Of a stretch of DNA of 64,000 nt, positions 50,901 to 63,721 are shown piece by piece. Source of the stretch: Scleroderma bovista (Eukaryota; Basidiomycota; Agaricomycetes; Boletales; Sclerodermataceae); assembly GCA_037178675.1 (NCBI GenBank), contig JAYMGJ010000085.1, positions 1-64,000 on the forward strand, given 5' to 3'. The notes under the pieces were generated by a model. It was not told the DNA's origin. It searched no databases and was given only the letters and a program-made list of their open reading frames with translations. Each line of letters begins with the position of its first letter. Within the stretch, counting starts at the first letter, position 1. The position numbers and the translations under genes are program-made.

Positions 50901-52321
50901 CTAAGTCGCAGGCGACCTTCCGCCCTTGACGGTGGGGATCCGGCTCAAAGATGTCTCTCACCAATTAGCGATGATATCATCATGGACGCAAATGCATATC
51001 CGGATGCTAGTGCACGCCTTATATGGGACCGAACTTCCAGGGCTCTTCGAGTGTTGGAGGGTGAACGTGCCCGAAGGGATTGTGACAACCGGTTAGCTGG
51101 TCGTGTACTGGACGATGAGAAGTTGGAAGACCGATCCCTTCTTTTCCTCGCTTCTTCCAGCTCCAATATTTCCATCCGATGGCAGCAACGGAGACTCATT
51201 GGCGCAGGGGCATTTGGCTCTGTCTATCTGGCTGTCAACCTTGACTCAGGCTCCCTTATGGCTGTCAAGGAAGTCAAGTTCCAGGAACTTGCAGGATTGC
51301 CCAACCTGTATACCCAGATAAGAGACGAACTCAGCGTCATGGAGATGCTCCACCATCCAAATGTCGTGGAGTATTATGGCATCGAAGTACACCGGGATAA
51401 AGTCTACATATTCGAAGAATATTGTCAGGGTGGCAGCCTTGCGGCTCTGCTGGAGCACGGTCGCATTGAAGACGAAAGTGTTATACAGTTGTATACCATG
51501 CAGATGCTCGAGGGCTTGGCTTATCTGCATTCGAAGGGCGTCGTACATCGTGATATCAAGCCCGACAGTGCGTCCTCTCTCGTTAGTATTGTATTTGTGT
51601 TCAATATTTTACCAGACATTCTGCTCGATCACCGGGGTGTAATCAAATATGTTGACTTCGGGGCGTCTAAGATTCTAGCAAAGAATCGCACCATACAGCG
51701 CTCCCGTCGTGGGGACTTCAGCTACGCGAAGGCGCCCGCTTTTGGCGCTAATGTAGGATTTAATAACAGTCTCACCGGGACGCCGATGTACATGTCCCCC
51801 GAAGTCATCAAGAATGATAAAAGGGGAAGACATGGTGCTATGGATATATGGTCACTTGGCTGCGTTGTATTGGAGTTTGCTACAGGGAGGAAACCATGGA
51901 GCAATCTTGACAACGAATGGTATGTTCCCAATGTCACGATCCAGTACCACTTTTGACCTTCCGAAGGGCTATCATGTTTCATATTGGAGTCGCCAGACAG
52001 CACCCACCTCTTCCGGAACCTGGTCAACTTAGTAATCTTGGAATTGACTTCATCAGGCAATGCCTCATTCTCGACCCAGTGACGCGACCAACCGCAGTTG
52101 AGCTACTGGACCATCCCTGGATGCTCCAGTTTGGTGAAACTCTCCTCGACTATGGCGAATCTCAACTGGCTTCTAGCCCTCCTGTGGCAATACCGCCAGA
52201 GAAATCCTTTGAAATGGCATCAGTCGCGAGACAGGCAGCCATACTGGGAGAAAAGGAAGTTCAAACGATGCAGATGCCTTCTCCGACTCTATCATCGGCA
52301 GGAGTTTTGACACCCGAGTAG
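47967..52321 (+). CDS. SSK2: SSK2/SSK22-type MAP kinase kinase kinase
   Basis: MAPKKK of the HOG osmostress pathway, acting below the Ssk1 response regulator and above the Pbs2 MAPKK. Five exons (47967-49579, 49628-49846, 49898-51567, 51616-51919, 51967-52321) give 1,386 residues, normal for SSK2. The long N-terminal region carries the family's regulatory part (NLEGVPLEHFIAALIASDHF, PRDVFVWDGLVLMLDLPKID). The kinase domain begins near residue 1037: glycine loop RLIGAGAFGSVYLAV, catalytic Lys in MAVKEVKF, HRDIKPDN assembled across an intron, DFG in YVDFGASKIL, TGTPMYMSPEVI and DIWSLGCVVLEFATGRKPW. All catalytic residues are intact. The upstream frame has no ATG before 47967. Confidence 0.94.
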
Positions 52322-52625
52322 GCTCAGTGCTCACCATGTAGTTCTGTACATAAGTTGTAACACTACTAGTACTATTATGTAGAGAGTCGATGTGACGAAT
52401 CACGCAGCTGTTGGTGACTTGATCAGACTTCTTGATCACCGACAACTTGGCCATCCCACAGGTTCATCAAGGCCACAACACTCGCTATTCTGTACAATAT
52501 CTTGCGATCTCACAAGTCACAGCCTCAATCACGTTCACTCGCAAACTTACCTCGCAGATCTGTCGATCCACCCTCCATTTTTCTTTTGCATTGACTGGAG
52601 ACAGGTTTAACACACTTAAATAATT
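52322..52625. promoter_or_regulatory. SSK2 3' end / BRF1 promoter interval
   Basis: 304 bases between two genes on the same strand; no further coding signal seen. Confidence 0.45.
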
Positions 52626-54852
52626 ATGGTAGGTTGATTTGGGTCTCTTACACACGCCCCGTTGACCGCTTCGCTCAGACCGTCTGTACGGACTGTGGGG
52701 GGACCGTTATTGAGTATGATCCTGCTGCAGGAAATGGCTTCTGCGTTCAGTGCGGAACGGTTGTGGAGGAAAATACAATAGTATCTGAAGTTACTTTTGG
52801 TGAGACTTCTACAGGAGCGGCTATGGTTCAAGGTGCATATGTTGGACAGGGCGCCAGTATGTTTATTTATGTTCTTACTCCACCCCTCTTCTGATCAACG
52901 TTCAACCATAGCACATGCACGAATGAGTGGTCCGTTTGGAAATAGGGGGAGTAGCGAATCTCGTGAACAAACGATCGCGAATGGTGCGTTAATGTGAAGC
53001 TGCCTCCAGCACCAGTGAAGTAACCATTGGTTAAAGCTAGCAGGAAAATCCAGAGCTTTGCTACCGTACTCCGTCTCTCAGAGGTTGTCTCTCTCGCCGC
53101 AACACGTCTCTATACATTAGCTGTGGAACACAAGTTCACTAAAGGCCGAAGGAGCGCACATGTCGCTGCAGTCTGTCTCTACATTGCGTGCAGGCAGAAG
53201 GAAACACGGAACTATATGCTTATTGATTTCTCGGATCTTCTACAGGTAACTTACATCGATGAATTCGAACTGTACCATGACCCTTCATTCCTCAGGTCAA
53301 CGTGTTCGAGCTTGGACACATCTATCTTCAACTAGTGCAGACTCTTAACCTAAAGTTACCATTGGTGGATCCATCACACTATATTTCTCGCTTTGCTGCT
53401 CTTCTAGAGTTTGGAGATGAAACTCACAAAGTTGCAACGGATGCTGTACGGTTGGTGCAACGCTTCGATCGTGATTGGGTCACGAAGGGTAGACGACCTG
53501 CTGGAATATGTGGCGCCGCTCTCCTCCTTGCTGCTCGGATGAACAATTTTAGGCGTTCCATAGAAGAAATCGTACAGGTTGTGAAGATTGCCGACACAAC
53601 TCTCAAGAAACGGCTGGAAGAGTTCAAAAAGACGCCCAGTGGTTCTCTTACGTTGGCAGATTTCAGAACAGTATGGTTGGATGAAGAAATGGACCCGCCT
53701 GCCTTCACGAAGGGCAAGGAGAGGGAAGAGCGAGAGCGAGAGGATGGTCAGAATGGTCAAAGAAATTCGATCTCCAAGAAGAAGCGCAAAAAACGGAAGA
53801 AAGCAGCCAGCGAGACAGACTCCGACGATACCGGGATGCCACTGCCAGCTGCATCAGGCACATCTCCGTTCCCAACCCTCGATCTGGCACTCTTTGATCA
53901 AGGCATCCTTACAGGCACCACCAGACCGACGCCTCTCTTCTACCCAGAGGACGAAGTTGATGTACCTTTTGCCCATATTGATCCCGTGCTACATCCAGGC
54001 ATGATGGAAAAGTCGCACATCTCTGCACTCGAACCCTCAGGGATTGTCGCTGTGGAGGAAACTGTCGACAAGGCACTTGCAGAGGAAGTTGCGACCTTTC
54101 TTCAAAATCAACAAGGTCTCTTGATAAGCGGAGCTCTGGATGAAGCAGATGCGCGACGGCAGTCTCACTTTACAGAAGTTGATGATTTACAAGGACTAGA
54201 CGAAGAAGAACTTTCTCAGTTCATCTTGTCTGAAGAGGAGGTCAAGATCAAAGAGCGTGTATGGGTGGAAATGAATCGTGATTATCTGGAAGCACTTGCA
54301 GGTACGATTTTATATAAAATAGTCTCGTGTGGTTGGTTCAGCGGCTTCCAACAGCGAAAACGGAACAACAGCAAAATGGTGTGGCACAACCCAAGAGTCG
54401 CAAAGTTCGTCTCCTCCTCTTGCCATAAATTTTCTATGATTTTTCCTTTACCGTATTTTACTGCTCAGCGACGGAAATCGACCACGAAACCCCGGGATGA
54501 GACCACTCCGTCAGGTAGCACTGCTGCTGAGTCTGTGCGCAATCTCATCAAGAAAAATCCAAAGTACAGCAAGCGAATTAACTACGACGCTCTCAAGGAT
54601 CTGTTCGTGGACGGGGGTGACACCGTCCCGAACCTGGATGATAAGGAGGACCTATACTCTATAAATGATAAGACAGATGGTGATGGGATGACAGTGATAG
54701 AGGAAAGCGAAGGGGGCTTTGGGACCCAGAAACAACAGTTACGTCGCGGGTCACCCGAAATCGATGCAGACCATCTTGATGAAGAAGCCAGCGAAAAAGA
54801 GGATGAGATCGGTGATCTTGGATGGGAAGATGCTTATGAACAGGAAGTATAG
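52626..54852 (+). CDS. BRF1: TFIIIB subunit BRF1
   Basis: TFIIB-related factor that recruits RNA polymerase III to tRNA and 5S genes with TBP and Bdp1. Seven exons (52626-52628, 52679-52856, 52912-52983, 53037-53245, 53296-54301, 54355-54404, 54469-54852) give 633 residues. The zinc ribbon is CTDCGG...FCVQCGTVVEE. Two cyclin repeats follow (RKIQSFATVLRLSEVVSLAA, CLYIACRQKETRNYMLIDFS; then HYISRFAALLEFG and RRPAGICGAALLLAARMNNF). The Brf1-specific homology block includes RVWVEMNRDYLEALA, and the C-terminal block is NPKYSKRINYDALKDLF. The start codon forms an exon alone, ATG|GTAGGT; without this splice the ribbon frame has no ATG. Confidence 0.92.
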
Positions 54853-55025
54853 GTGAACAATAAGTTTATCGAAAGTCGCGGGCTAATTCTAGGATCCAAT
54901 TGTACTAGAATAACATAATACAATGATATATAGTAAGTCTAACTAGTCATGAGCGACATTTTGAAAGAATCTAGATGATCACAGATTCCAGTAGCAAGGA
55001 AGTCGGAAAAGCGCACGGTCTGGAA

Positions 55026-55679
55026 TTATGCTGCTTCATGCTGTTCCTTTGCCTCCCACATTGTTCTTAACACGTCTGAAAAGCCTGCTTTGCCAAGATT
55101 GGCATTCTGCTCGAATCGCTGCACCAACCAACTCTCCATTTTGTCAGCCAAACTTCGCCACATTGCCATCTTGGCTTGTATTTCCGCTGTCTGCGAAAAC
55201 GATGTCTGATGCTGTGACGTTGGGGTGTAGTGTATGCGCTCTAAACATGTTGCAAACTGCGAAAGAGACAGGTTGACCGAAGTGATGGTCGCGGTCTGTG
55301 TTGAAGGATCGATGTACGAAACTTCACGAACGAAGGCATCTTCTGATCCGCCGAACAGCTGAGATGGGTTGCAGAAATGATCAGACGAACCAAACGTAAG
55401 GAGAAAGGAGAAATAGTTTACCTTAACGATCCAAGCTGGAGTTTTTTGCTTACACCCAAGTATGCGTTCCGTCCGCACTATACCGGTCACTGGATCGACT
55501 GAACGATCAACGACATCGACCGTGACGACATGGGTACAGTGCGGGTTTGGGTATTTATGCCACATCCCAATAATGACATGAGACCATGAATGGCTGAATG
55601 AACGAAGGATAAGTGCGCTACAGGCAATGTCAGAAGACTATACGCACTCATACTTAAACGACTGGGTGAAGAAGTGCAT
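55026..55679 (-). CDS. UPS2: PRELI/MSF1-domain lipid transfer protein, UPS2-like
   Basis: Intermembrane-space lipid transfer protein; Ups2-type proteins with Mdm35 move phosphatidylserine for mitochondrial phosphatidylethanolamine synthesis. Three exons (55679-55648, 55593-55422, 55358-55026) give 178 residues. The PRELI domain reads MHFFTQSFKYDHSWSHVIIG, KYPNPHCTHVVTVDVVDRSV, TERILGCKQKTPAWIV, LFGGSEDAFVREVSYIDP and KMESWLVQRFEQNANLGKAG. ERI, GG...REVS and NLS-CLERIHYTP fit Ups2/Ups3 better than Ups1. Exon 1 is 32 bases with a phase-2 intron at the same codon as in the UPS1-like gene at 36636-37477. Converges on BRF1. Confidence 0.88.
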
Positions 55680-55974
55680 GTCGGAGGGGCAGGAGGACGT
55701 CAAGGTGGGTCGCAGGCGACTGGGGCACTGCAAATTTCGACTCGAAGTCACCGCCGCAAGACTGTGTCGACAATTTCGGATGACCCGATTGGCCCCGAAC
55801 TAGTTCACGTGAACTCGACCATACTGTAATGTATCTAAGTACACAAAATACGAAAGCTACTGTAGATTTCCGCCTCGTGCTTCGACATACAACCGAAGCT
55901 CAGCCAAACGTGCCTTCAACTTCGGTCTGAAAACTCCAGTATGAGCTTAGTGTTATTGAAGAAGTCGGGAACGC

Positions 55975-58789
55975 CTACACTGCCATGAGCTTCGTTTCCA
56001 GCTCCAGCCTCTCTTCTTGCAGTGCCAGATGTTTTTCCACATCCAACTTCGTGCTATGCAGAGATGAGTCACAAAGACGGTCACATACAACTCGACGCAC
56101 AATGTGTATCCACCTTGTCCATCATACTGTAAGACATGAGAGTGATACTTCCACAGAGACGATCGATGGGAAACGGTCAGCAAAGTGATGCCCAGAGTCG
56201 TGGCGTGCTCCATCATTTTCCCTTCCACATCTAAAGGTACAAGTGACGTTGCTTCATCGAGGATAGCATACTGCAAAATATGAACAGAACGTCGAAGCCT
56301 TGGTTGGTAAGCGGAGTCACCTTTGGTCTATGGTAGAACAATCTGGCCCATGCAATCTTCTGCTGATCACCGCCGCTCAGGGTCTCCCTCCACTCTCGCG
56401 TCGCATCCCAGCCACCTTCACGCTCCACGATGCCGTCCATCTGGACCACAGAAAGAACAGAAAGAAGATCTGCATCCCCCACGCCACCTTGCCCAGAAGT
56501 CAGGCCTACAGTGAGATGAAATTTTCAACGTACTTACGATCTCTCATTTGTTCTTCTGAATGGGGGTAGATTACTTGGTCCCGCAGCGTGCCCAGCGACA
56601 GGTACGGTCTCTGCGGAATCAATAAGAAATCTGAAGCAGGCGGTTTCCGCACAATTCCTCCTGCAAATTGTGAGTTGACCAGCAAGTGGACACCAACTGA
56701 ATTCATACCATAAACGGGCCAGAGACCCCCGAGAATGCGAAATAACGACGATTTCCCTGAACCTGAAGCAAGTCAGGTATCAAATTGCAGTAACAATAAG
56801 ATTTGGAACTACCATTAGGACCAACGATGAGCAGATGTTCCTAGGAGGATCATTACGGTGGTTAAGTGTCATGAAACGGCAAATGCATACCCCAGGTTTC
56901 ACGTTGAAAGTCAAGCTCTTCAGTAGCACATCTCCGTTGGGAGTGACAATGGGAACATTCTCGAACTCAATGTTCTCCGATAAGAAAACTTGTCCACGTC
57001 CAGATAAGACTGATGGAGTAATAGATGAGGACAAATATACTATTGGCTAATTACTTTGCTTACTTTCACTATTTTCTGCCGTCGTTGCGCTGTTCACCAA
57101 TGCCTTGTCAAATTTGCCCTTGCGCACGTCGGACATGGTGTCCAATAGTAGAGAGACGCGGGATGTATAACCAGCCAGCTCAGCCAGATCCTTGTATGAA
57201 TACATTACACGACCAATGGCATCTATCCATGTTATCAGATAAACAGTGTCAGAAGTCAATATGACGCACCAGAGGACGAAAGGAGCAGTCTCCGGTTGGT
57301 AACGAAAGCTGAGAAAAGGAAATTGAAGACGACAGAAGTATTGAAGGACATTGAAAAACCTTCTGTTCGACCTCCAAGGTCAATATTGGTAGTTCCGGGT
57401 AATTTGAAGAATACAGGGATTGCACACACGACCAGCTTCAAGATCCCGTGAGTTGTGACGCCCATTACAGCAAGAGAAATCACGAACTCCAAAGCTTCCC
57501 CACAACCACTTGATAATCCCTTCTTCTGCGCAAGCGTACCACCACCTCTTATTCATCACCTTCTCCTCATGTTGTACCAGGGTGAGATATTCCTTCTCAA
57601 GCAATTCCCTCTCCGTTTCCTCGCCGCCAAAGAATGCCACTTCTTCTGCGAACTCTACTAGGCGAGAGTGACCATGTCGTAGAGAACCTGCAAGGGCCGC
57701 GGACTGTGCAGTGTAAGTGCCGAATGATGGCGTCAATGCTCTGACTATGTACAACGTCAGCCTCGCACTGTTGGAGAAAGGAATAAACACACGTAAAGAG
57801 GATGACGCCTGTATCAAGACTGTTAAAACGATTAATGCTTCTGCGCCGACATTCTGTGCAAGCTGGTAATTATAAAGGATGACGTCGAGGATAGGCTTTG
57901 CCAAATTCGCATATATTGCTGCGAGATGTGCAGAGAAGCGTTGGATATCATGGGTAATCATCCTGAAAAATGTCTATTGGTGACAATACAGAAGATAGAT
58001 ATGCGCCAAACGCAACTGGTCGGGATTCTTTATGCGATCATCCAGATTGGCTGGTTGTGGGGTCAGGGTGATGGACGCTATGACACTCATTTACTCACAC
58101 AGCTTGTAGTAAACTTTGCCTTCTGATCCTTCACCTTCCTCTCCGAGATACTGCTTCAAGACTTCGCGTGTCAGGCGTGTCCTATAAGCAATTGCGAGTT
58201 TGTTCTGTACATAGCTAAGCCAGCTGTTTGTCCACGTTGCTGGGATAGCAACAAGTAGCCACCGAATGATGTTCAGTAAGAACTGAAGAGATTGCCCGCG
58301 AACGAGAGAAGCGACGATCCTATTTCCGCACACATTGGTCCCGTCGATTGCACATGTGGGTTAATCACAAAACTTACTTTCCGTCTAACGCCGCGACGTA
58401 TAATGAGATTGCAGTCCGAAACACCAGTAAGGTAGAGTGCATCAAGAGAAGCAGCGCTTCCTTCGTCCAAATACCTGGGATGACGATGCGTAAGATGGCT
58501 TTGAGTCGGTTGTAGAATACGGCATCGACCTAGTAACAAGATCAATCCACTCATAGCCATCTTAGTCCGGGACACTTACCGCCACGCGAGGGGGCTTCTT
58601 CTCTCGGTCGGATGTAGGTGTTGCACTGTCCATATCCTTTCCCTTTGGGCTGGGCCGAGCCGCGACTCCTTTGTATGAGGCCAGAAGGACATAGAGTACG
58701 AAGCTGGTCATCAGGCCCCGCTGGACCAGGGGCCGATGAGTCGCATAGGCACGAGCCAGGTCGGCGATACGTTTCTGTGGAACAGCCAT
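55975..58789 (-). CDS. Peroxisomal ABCD half-transporter (PXA/ALDP type)
   Basis: Imports very-long- or long-chain acyl-CoA into peroxisomes as a heterodimer (Pxa1/Pxa2 in yeast). About 700 residues in many exons; start [20 protein letters not shown] (58789). The TM region has [20 protein letters not shown] and [21 protein letters not shown], where the EAA-like NLDxRIxNPDQ motif is diagnostic for subfamily D. The nucleotide-binding domain has Walker A VGPNGSGKSS (an intron splits GPNG|SGK near 56815), [20 protein letters not shown], signature [14 protein letters not shown] and Walker [10 protein letters not shown]. The end is [15 protein letters not shown]1 versus PXA2 identity is open. The start lies 259 bases from the divergent HAD gene. 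Confidence 0.9.
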
Positions 58790-59048
58790 TGCCCACGCAT
58801 ACGATGTAGCACTCAATGACGCGCTCCAGGTGCCCACTCACGTCAGCTGTCAGTGCCAGTCGACGAGGTGGGATCAAAGTGTGCACTGCACCTCTGTCTA
58901 ATCTGTCGACGTACAGACATGTGATTCATCGTTGACCGCTCGAATGCGGCGTCGCCAATACCCGAGTCGAGTTCCAATATTTGGTAGCTCGAGATCTTAT
59001 GATCGCCGCGGCGACGTCCTGTTGGTTGGTTTCCGCGGATACTTGATC

Positions 59049-60084
59049 ATGATTCTTCAACAGACAGATCCAACTCATCTAATAGACATACAAGAAGAAG
59101 TGCAATCTTCCACGGAACAACGCCGTGCTAACGATACCAGTGCTAGTGGAAATCCGATCACCCTTTTCAGTCCTGGGGACCCCATTATTGCGGTGGACTT
59201 GGATGATGTCCTAAGCCAGACGAACGCCGCTATCGCAGATTGTAAAGACGCATCTCACTATTAGCTATCGATGACCCCCTGATCGTAGCAACAGGGCACA
59301 ACGACAACTATGGATCTCCAGGCGAAATCAGTTTTTCCAACTTCTATTATTTCTATTACTGGAAGGTGAGCATTTTGTATCATTGCCAGCGGGCCACATT
59401 AATGCAGGGTGTATGTAACCATAGAATCCCTTCTGGGGCACACCCGAGGTTACCCATCGCAAAGTACGCGAATTCTACCAAACAGATTGGATCACGCAGG
59501 TGTTGCCTGTTCCAGGGGCGAAGGACGGTGTGGAAGCTCTGCGCCAGCTAGGCTATCGCCTCGTTATCGTGACAGCGCGAAACAAGAACGTCGAACATGT
59601 TAGTTGGCAATGGGTAAAACGCCACTTCGGAGACGCCTTCGAGTACATAATTTGTACTGGGCAGTTCGGCGTATACAAGGACTTCCATGCAAACAAGGAA
59701 CACGAGATCGCGACCAAGTCGAGTAAAGCCGAAGTGTGCATCGATATCGGTGCCAAACTACTCATCGACGATTCTGTCGAGAATGCCATGGCGTGTGTAG
59801 AATACGTGACTCCATCTGGAGCTCAAGGTGTGCCACCAAGCGTCCTACTTTTTGGTTCGTACGAGTGGAACAAGCGCTTGTCTCGACGGTCGACGGATGA
59901 GCGAGATGAAATGGCATACGCCAACCGCGTCGAGGCAGAAGGCGGGAATCAGTTTCTTGAACGAGATGTCATGCTCTGTGAACAAGAAGTGGCGGCGGCG
60001 GATTCGAAACTGGTAAACCGGGTCAAGGACTGGAGTGAGGCTGTTAAGTATGTGGCAGCCGAGAAGGCCGTCGGCAGGTTGTAA
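59049..60084 (+). CDS. HAD-superfamily (5'-nucleotidase-like) protein
   Basis: Haloacid-dehalogenase-fold protein of about 310 residues, common in basidiomycetes; substrate unknown. Motif I is IIAVDLDDVLSQTNAAI (Asp nucleophile DxD). A cap-like segment reads WHNDNYG...ISFSNFYYFYYWK and NPFWGTPEVTHRKVREFYQT. Motif II is LVIVTARNK, and motif IV AKLLIDDSVENAMAC. The pattern resembles the 5'(3')-deoxyribonucleotidase branch. Introns lie after AIAD (T|GG gives W at HNDNYG) and after YYWK. The C-terminal 90 residues are charged and probably helical. The first ATG in frame (59049) was used. Confidence 0.75.
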
Positions 60085-60487
60085 GGGTTGGCATTCATGA
60101 TATACTTTCCCCTCGTCCGTCCGTTAGATTTCTGGTACGTGATTCATGATGTATCTATCCTGTATCTGACCTGCAACACGTCTCTGAAAGCCACTGCCCT
60201 GGACTCTTTTGAAGAAAGGGGAGACTAGCCCTCGACGAACGTGACGGATCGTAGTACAACACAAGAACATACCACCTATTATTCGATTTTGGAGAGAGAT
60301 AGATTTGAACGGGAATGGCGATGGTACTACGTGCATCCCGTATGCTTGAATGTCACCCCACTCGAATGGCATCCGTAGTATCTTCCCTGAAGTGCCAGCT
60401 ATGATAAGATAACCACGTGGAGCCGTGGGAGACATACTCCCAGCCAGAACCCGTCCAGTCAGTTTCGGACTTGCTCTACAGAGGGAG
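60085..60487. other. Intergenic between HAD gene and RINT1
   Basis: 403 bases. A minus-strand frame spanning 60124-60567 is open but resembles nothing I know and overlaps the RINT1 start, so it is not called. Confidence 0.4.
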
Positions 60488-63400
60488 ATGTCTGCGCAGG
60501 CGGTACAACAACTCCGGGTGCCTCCAAGCGAGGTCCTTGCACACAGCTCAGCTGTCGATACCCTCAACGAAAAATTCCCTGATGCAGCTCACCTCGGGGA
60601 CCTCGAACAAATCCTGCGCGAGGCAAGCGCAAACCAGGCTGCGTTGGAGCAACAGGTTCGTCTGTAAATTAGCCATTCACATACGGAATCGATGTCAACA
60701 TGCAGTCAGCTCTCCGAGTCAGAGAAGAAACTTGATTCTTTAATCACGAAGACTCGAGTTGAAGCCATAACCCACCTCGAGAGTACCCGGGAGCTTTCCT
60801 CACATCGAGACAACATCGAAGATGAACTCGCATACCTTACCCACACCCTTATTTCTTCCTTCAATCCCAATGATGAAGACAATGGACCAACCTTGCTGGA
60901 GGACATAGAAACCATGCACCGCACCTTAAAGGAGCTGGAAAATGTCCGCGCATACGTTGCCGTTGTTGAACATGCACTTACTCTGAGGTAACCGTGTGCT
61001 TCATCACGACGGGTCATTATAGCACTGACGGTAGAACGTAGCGAAGCGGCGGTATCGCAGTTGCGGAGTAGTGCCTCTCCGGTTTCTGCTACCTCAGCTT
61101 CTGTGTACGGCAAACTGCACACCTTCATCGATGACGTCACACGCTCGTGTAGAGCAGTCGAAGATATAGGTAACTCTCATGGGTCTATTCATCTCACATC
61201 CTTCCTCGAAACAGTTCGCGAGAAGACTTGGGTGGATATGAAGGCCGTTTTATCCACGTATGTCTTGACCGATGCTTTGTCTCTCATGGTCATCGAATCA
61301 TTGCTTATACATGCAGGGCACTTGTTTCTGCCTCCGAGAGCATCAACTGGCCGACGTCGGTCGACTTCCTTGCTGCAAGCAAAGAATCCCGTTCCAAGTT
61401 TGAACTAGCGTTCTCCGACTCACTGGCACTGCAAGACATGTGAGCCATTGTATGTTTTCCTCCACATTTTCAAGTCTCAATCCAATTTGAAGTGGCTGGA
61501 CCTTGCGATCAAGTCCCCACGAACGTGAATGTCTGTATCCACTTCAGGCTTTGGTGCAACCCGTCGCACTACGCTTCAAGTACCACTTCGATGCGGAACG
61601 GGAAACAAATCGTTTGGACAAGGTCCAGTGGTTTTGTGGGTCTGCGTTCATCTCATGCTCACCATTGTCTACATTTAGCCCGAGTGGTACTTTACTCATA
61701 TTGCTAACGTTGCGCACGACCACCGACCGTTCATGGAGAGTGTAGCCCAAAGATTACTGATTGGTACAAGGTTCCAAAACGTCAATGCCTGGGTAAGTGC
61801 TTTTGCCACATTCTCAGCATGGTCCTGACACATTTTTCCAGCATCATTATGTCACTCTTCTCTTGGGGATCCTCGAACGAAAGATCAAACGCTCCATGCC
61901 AAAGCTCCTAGCTCACCCTGCTCTGCTGGCACACACCATCTATCAATCTCTTGTTTTTGATTCTAGCTTGCGCGAGCTAGGCTACGAATTCGAGGGAGTA
62001 GAAAGCAAGAACGATGAAGATATGGAAAGGGGAGGTATCAGCAGAACCATTCTTGACCAGAAAGAGTGGTTCGACGCATGGCTTGAAGGAGAGAAGAAGT
62101 GTACGTTTCGTTGTCATGTGGAATGAGCCCGCTCACAGCCGTAAATATCAGTCGCAGATGATCAATATCACGAAATCATCAGCGCCTCTGATGCCTGGCT
62201 TATTGCCGACGACAGTCCAAGCAACTCCAGAGAGCGCGCCCGTTCACACGAGACTGATCTTAAGGCAACAAACTCATCAAGAAGAATAAAGGCTCTTGTA
62301 GAGCAGATCACTGGTATGCATTCTCATTTATATAATTTCGTAGATCTCAACAATGTCACACTCGGTTTAGATCGCTACATGCCCATACCTTCTTTCCGTC
62401 AACGTACGCAATTCCTCATTCATGTTCAAGTTCCCGTTCTTGAAAGCTACCATTCCCGAATATTATCATCTCTTGACGCGTTTGAGACCCTCTCTTCTGC
62501 TCTCGTCCGCGCAGTGCCAGGTGCCCTAGGAGTTGATACAGCAAAGACCGATTCGAGGAGGCTCACTGGAGGTGTTGAGGGGACCCAGCGCTTGTGCAAG
62601 GCACTCTTGAGTGCTCGCTACATTGAAAATACGATGAAGGCATGGGGCGAAGAAGTTGTGTGTGAGGCGTTACTGCTTTCTAATTCCCTATGCTCACTAT
62701 ACCTCTTGAATCCGCTGTCCAGTTTTTCCTGGAGCTTTGGGCTGAGATCCATCGTCGCGCATATCTACGCACCAGAGTCAGAGAGCATCCATCTCTTCCT
62801 GAACCCAACACGCGACTCCATGACGTGCAAGAAGCACCAGAGGGCACCATTTTCGAAGAGTTGGTGACACAATATGCGAAACTTTCTCTGCGAACGGAGG
62901 ACATGCTCATTCAGCAGATATGTGGAGAGTGCGAAGCTGCTCTCAAACCACATTTCGCATCTTTGGTCAGGTGAGTCAGAAGCCACCCCCCTCCCCTACA
63001 ACTATCTGGTTCTGACCTGGTTGCCTTAGCGCTTCGAATGACGCAGAAGGGGCCACAGATGACTTGACGGTCCCCCCAACGCTCCTTCCCTCTATCGCAC
63101 TCCTGTCTTCTCACCTCACGTTCCTCCGCACATCACTGCCCTCATCTACCGTTACTCACCTTTACAGGCGCATTGCGTCCCGCATCGCGGAGCACATCTT
63201 GCAGCGTGAGGTGCTTTTCCGACCAGGGCTCACCCGTATCTCGGGAGGGCGGCAGGTCTTCACGCGGAAACAGGCGCGCGCTGTCCATGCGGAATGCGAG
63301 CTCTGGGCAGAGACGTGTCAGGTCGCGCTGATCACATCTCGTGCACGTGCGGAGAAGCCATGGAGTAGGCTACTTGTTGCGGGAAGATTGATGGGCGCAG

Positions 63401-63567
63401 AGTTGCAGAGGCATGAACAACTATGTGAAATATTATTGGTCGAACACCGGGGACAGGGTATGGATGGAGATGAATGGGAGGACGCAGTGGATGAGATAAC
63501 AGGGCTGGGATCAGGGGAGTTGGAAAGGGATGAAGTTAAGGCGGTGTTGAGACTAAGGAGTGATTAA
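60488..63567 (+). CDS. TIP20: RINT1/TIP20 family tethering protein
   Basis: Subunit of the Dsl1/NRZ tether that captures COPI vesicles at the ER. About 800-850 residues in about a dozen exons. The N-terminal half is coiled coil (EQILREASANQAALEQQ, SESEKKLDSLITKTRVE, LEDIETMHRTLKELENV). The RINT1/TIP20 core follows: ECLYPLQALVQPVALRFKYH, FDSSLRELGYEF, WFDAWLEGEKKFADDQYHEI, SDAWLIADD, RYMPIPSFRQRTQFLIHVQ and VPVLESYHSRI. The C-terminal part (HLYRRIASRIAEHILQREVL, RAVHAECELWAE) keeps family spacing. The start MSAQAVQQLRVPPSEVL is the first ATG. Yeast naming is by family only; the animal name is RINT1. Confidence 0.85.
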
Positions 63568-63721
63568 CCATTTTATCCTATTCCTACGTCTATGCACTTC
63601 TCCAATAGTCATCTTATGAGGACACTACCAATACACGGGCAAGCTACAACAGACATGGAAAGCCGGTAACAAATAATGAAGTCCAACACGGGTATGGAGG
63701 GATATCTACTTGAATTCATAT

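Noticed and set aside
60124..60567. 147-residue minus-strand open frame
   Set aside because: No recognisable domain and it overlaps the RINT1 start; most likely chance.
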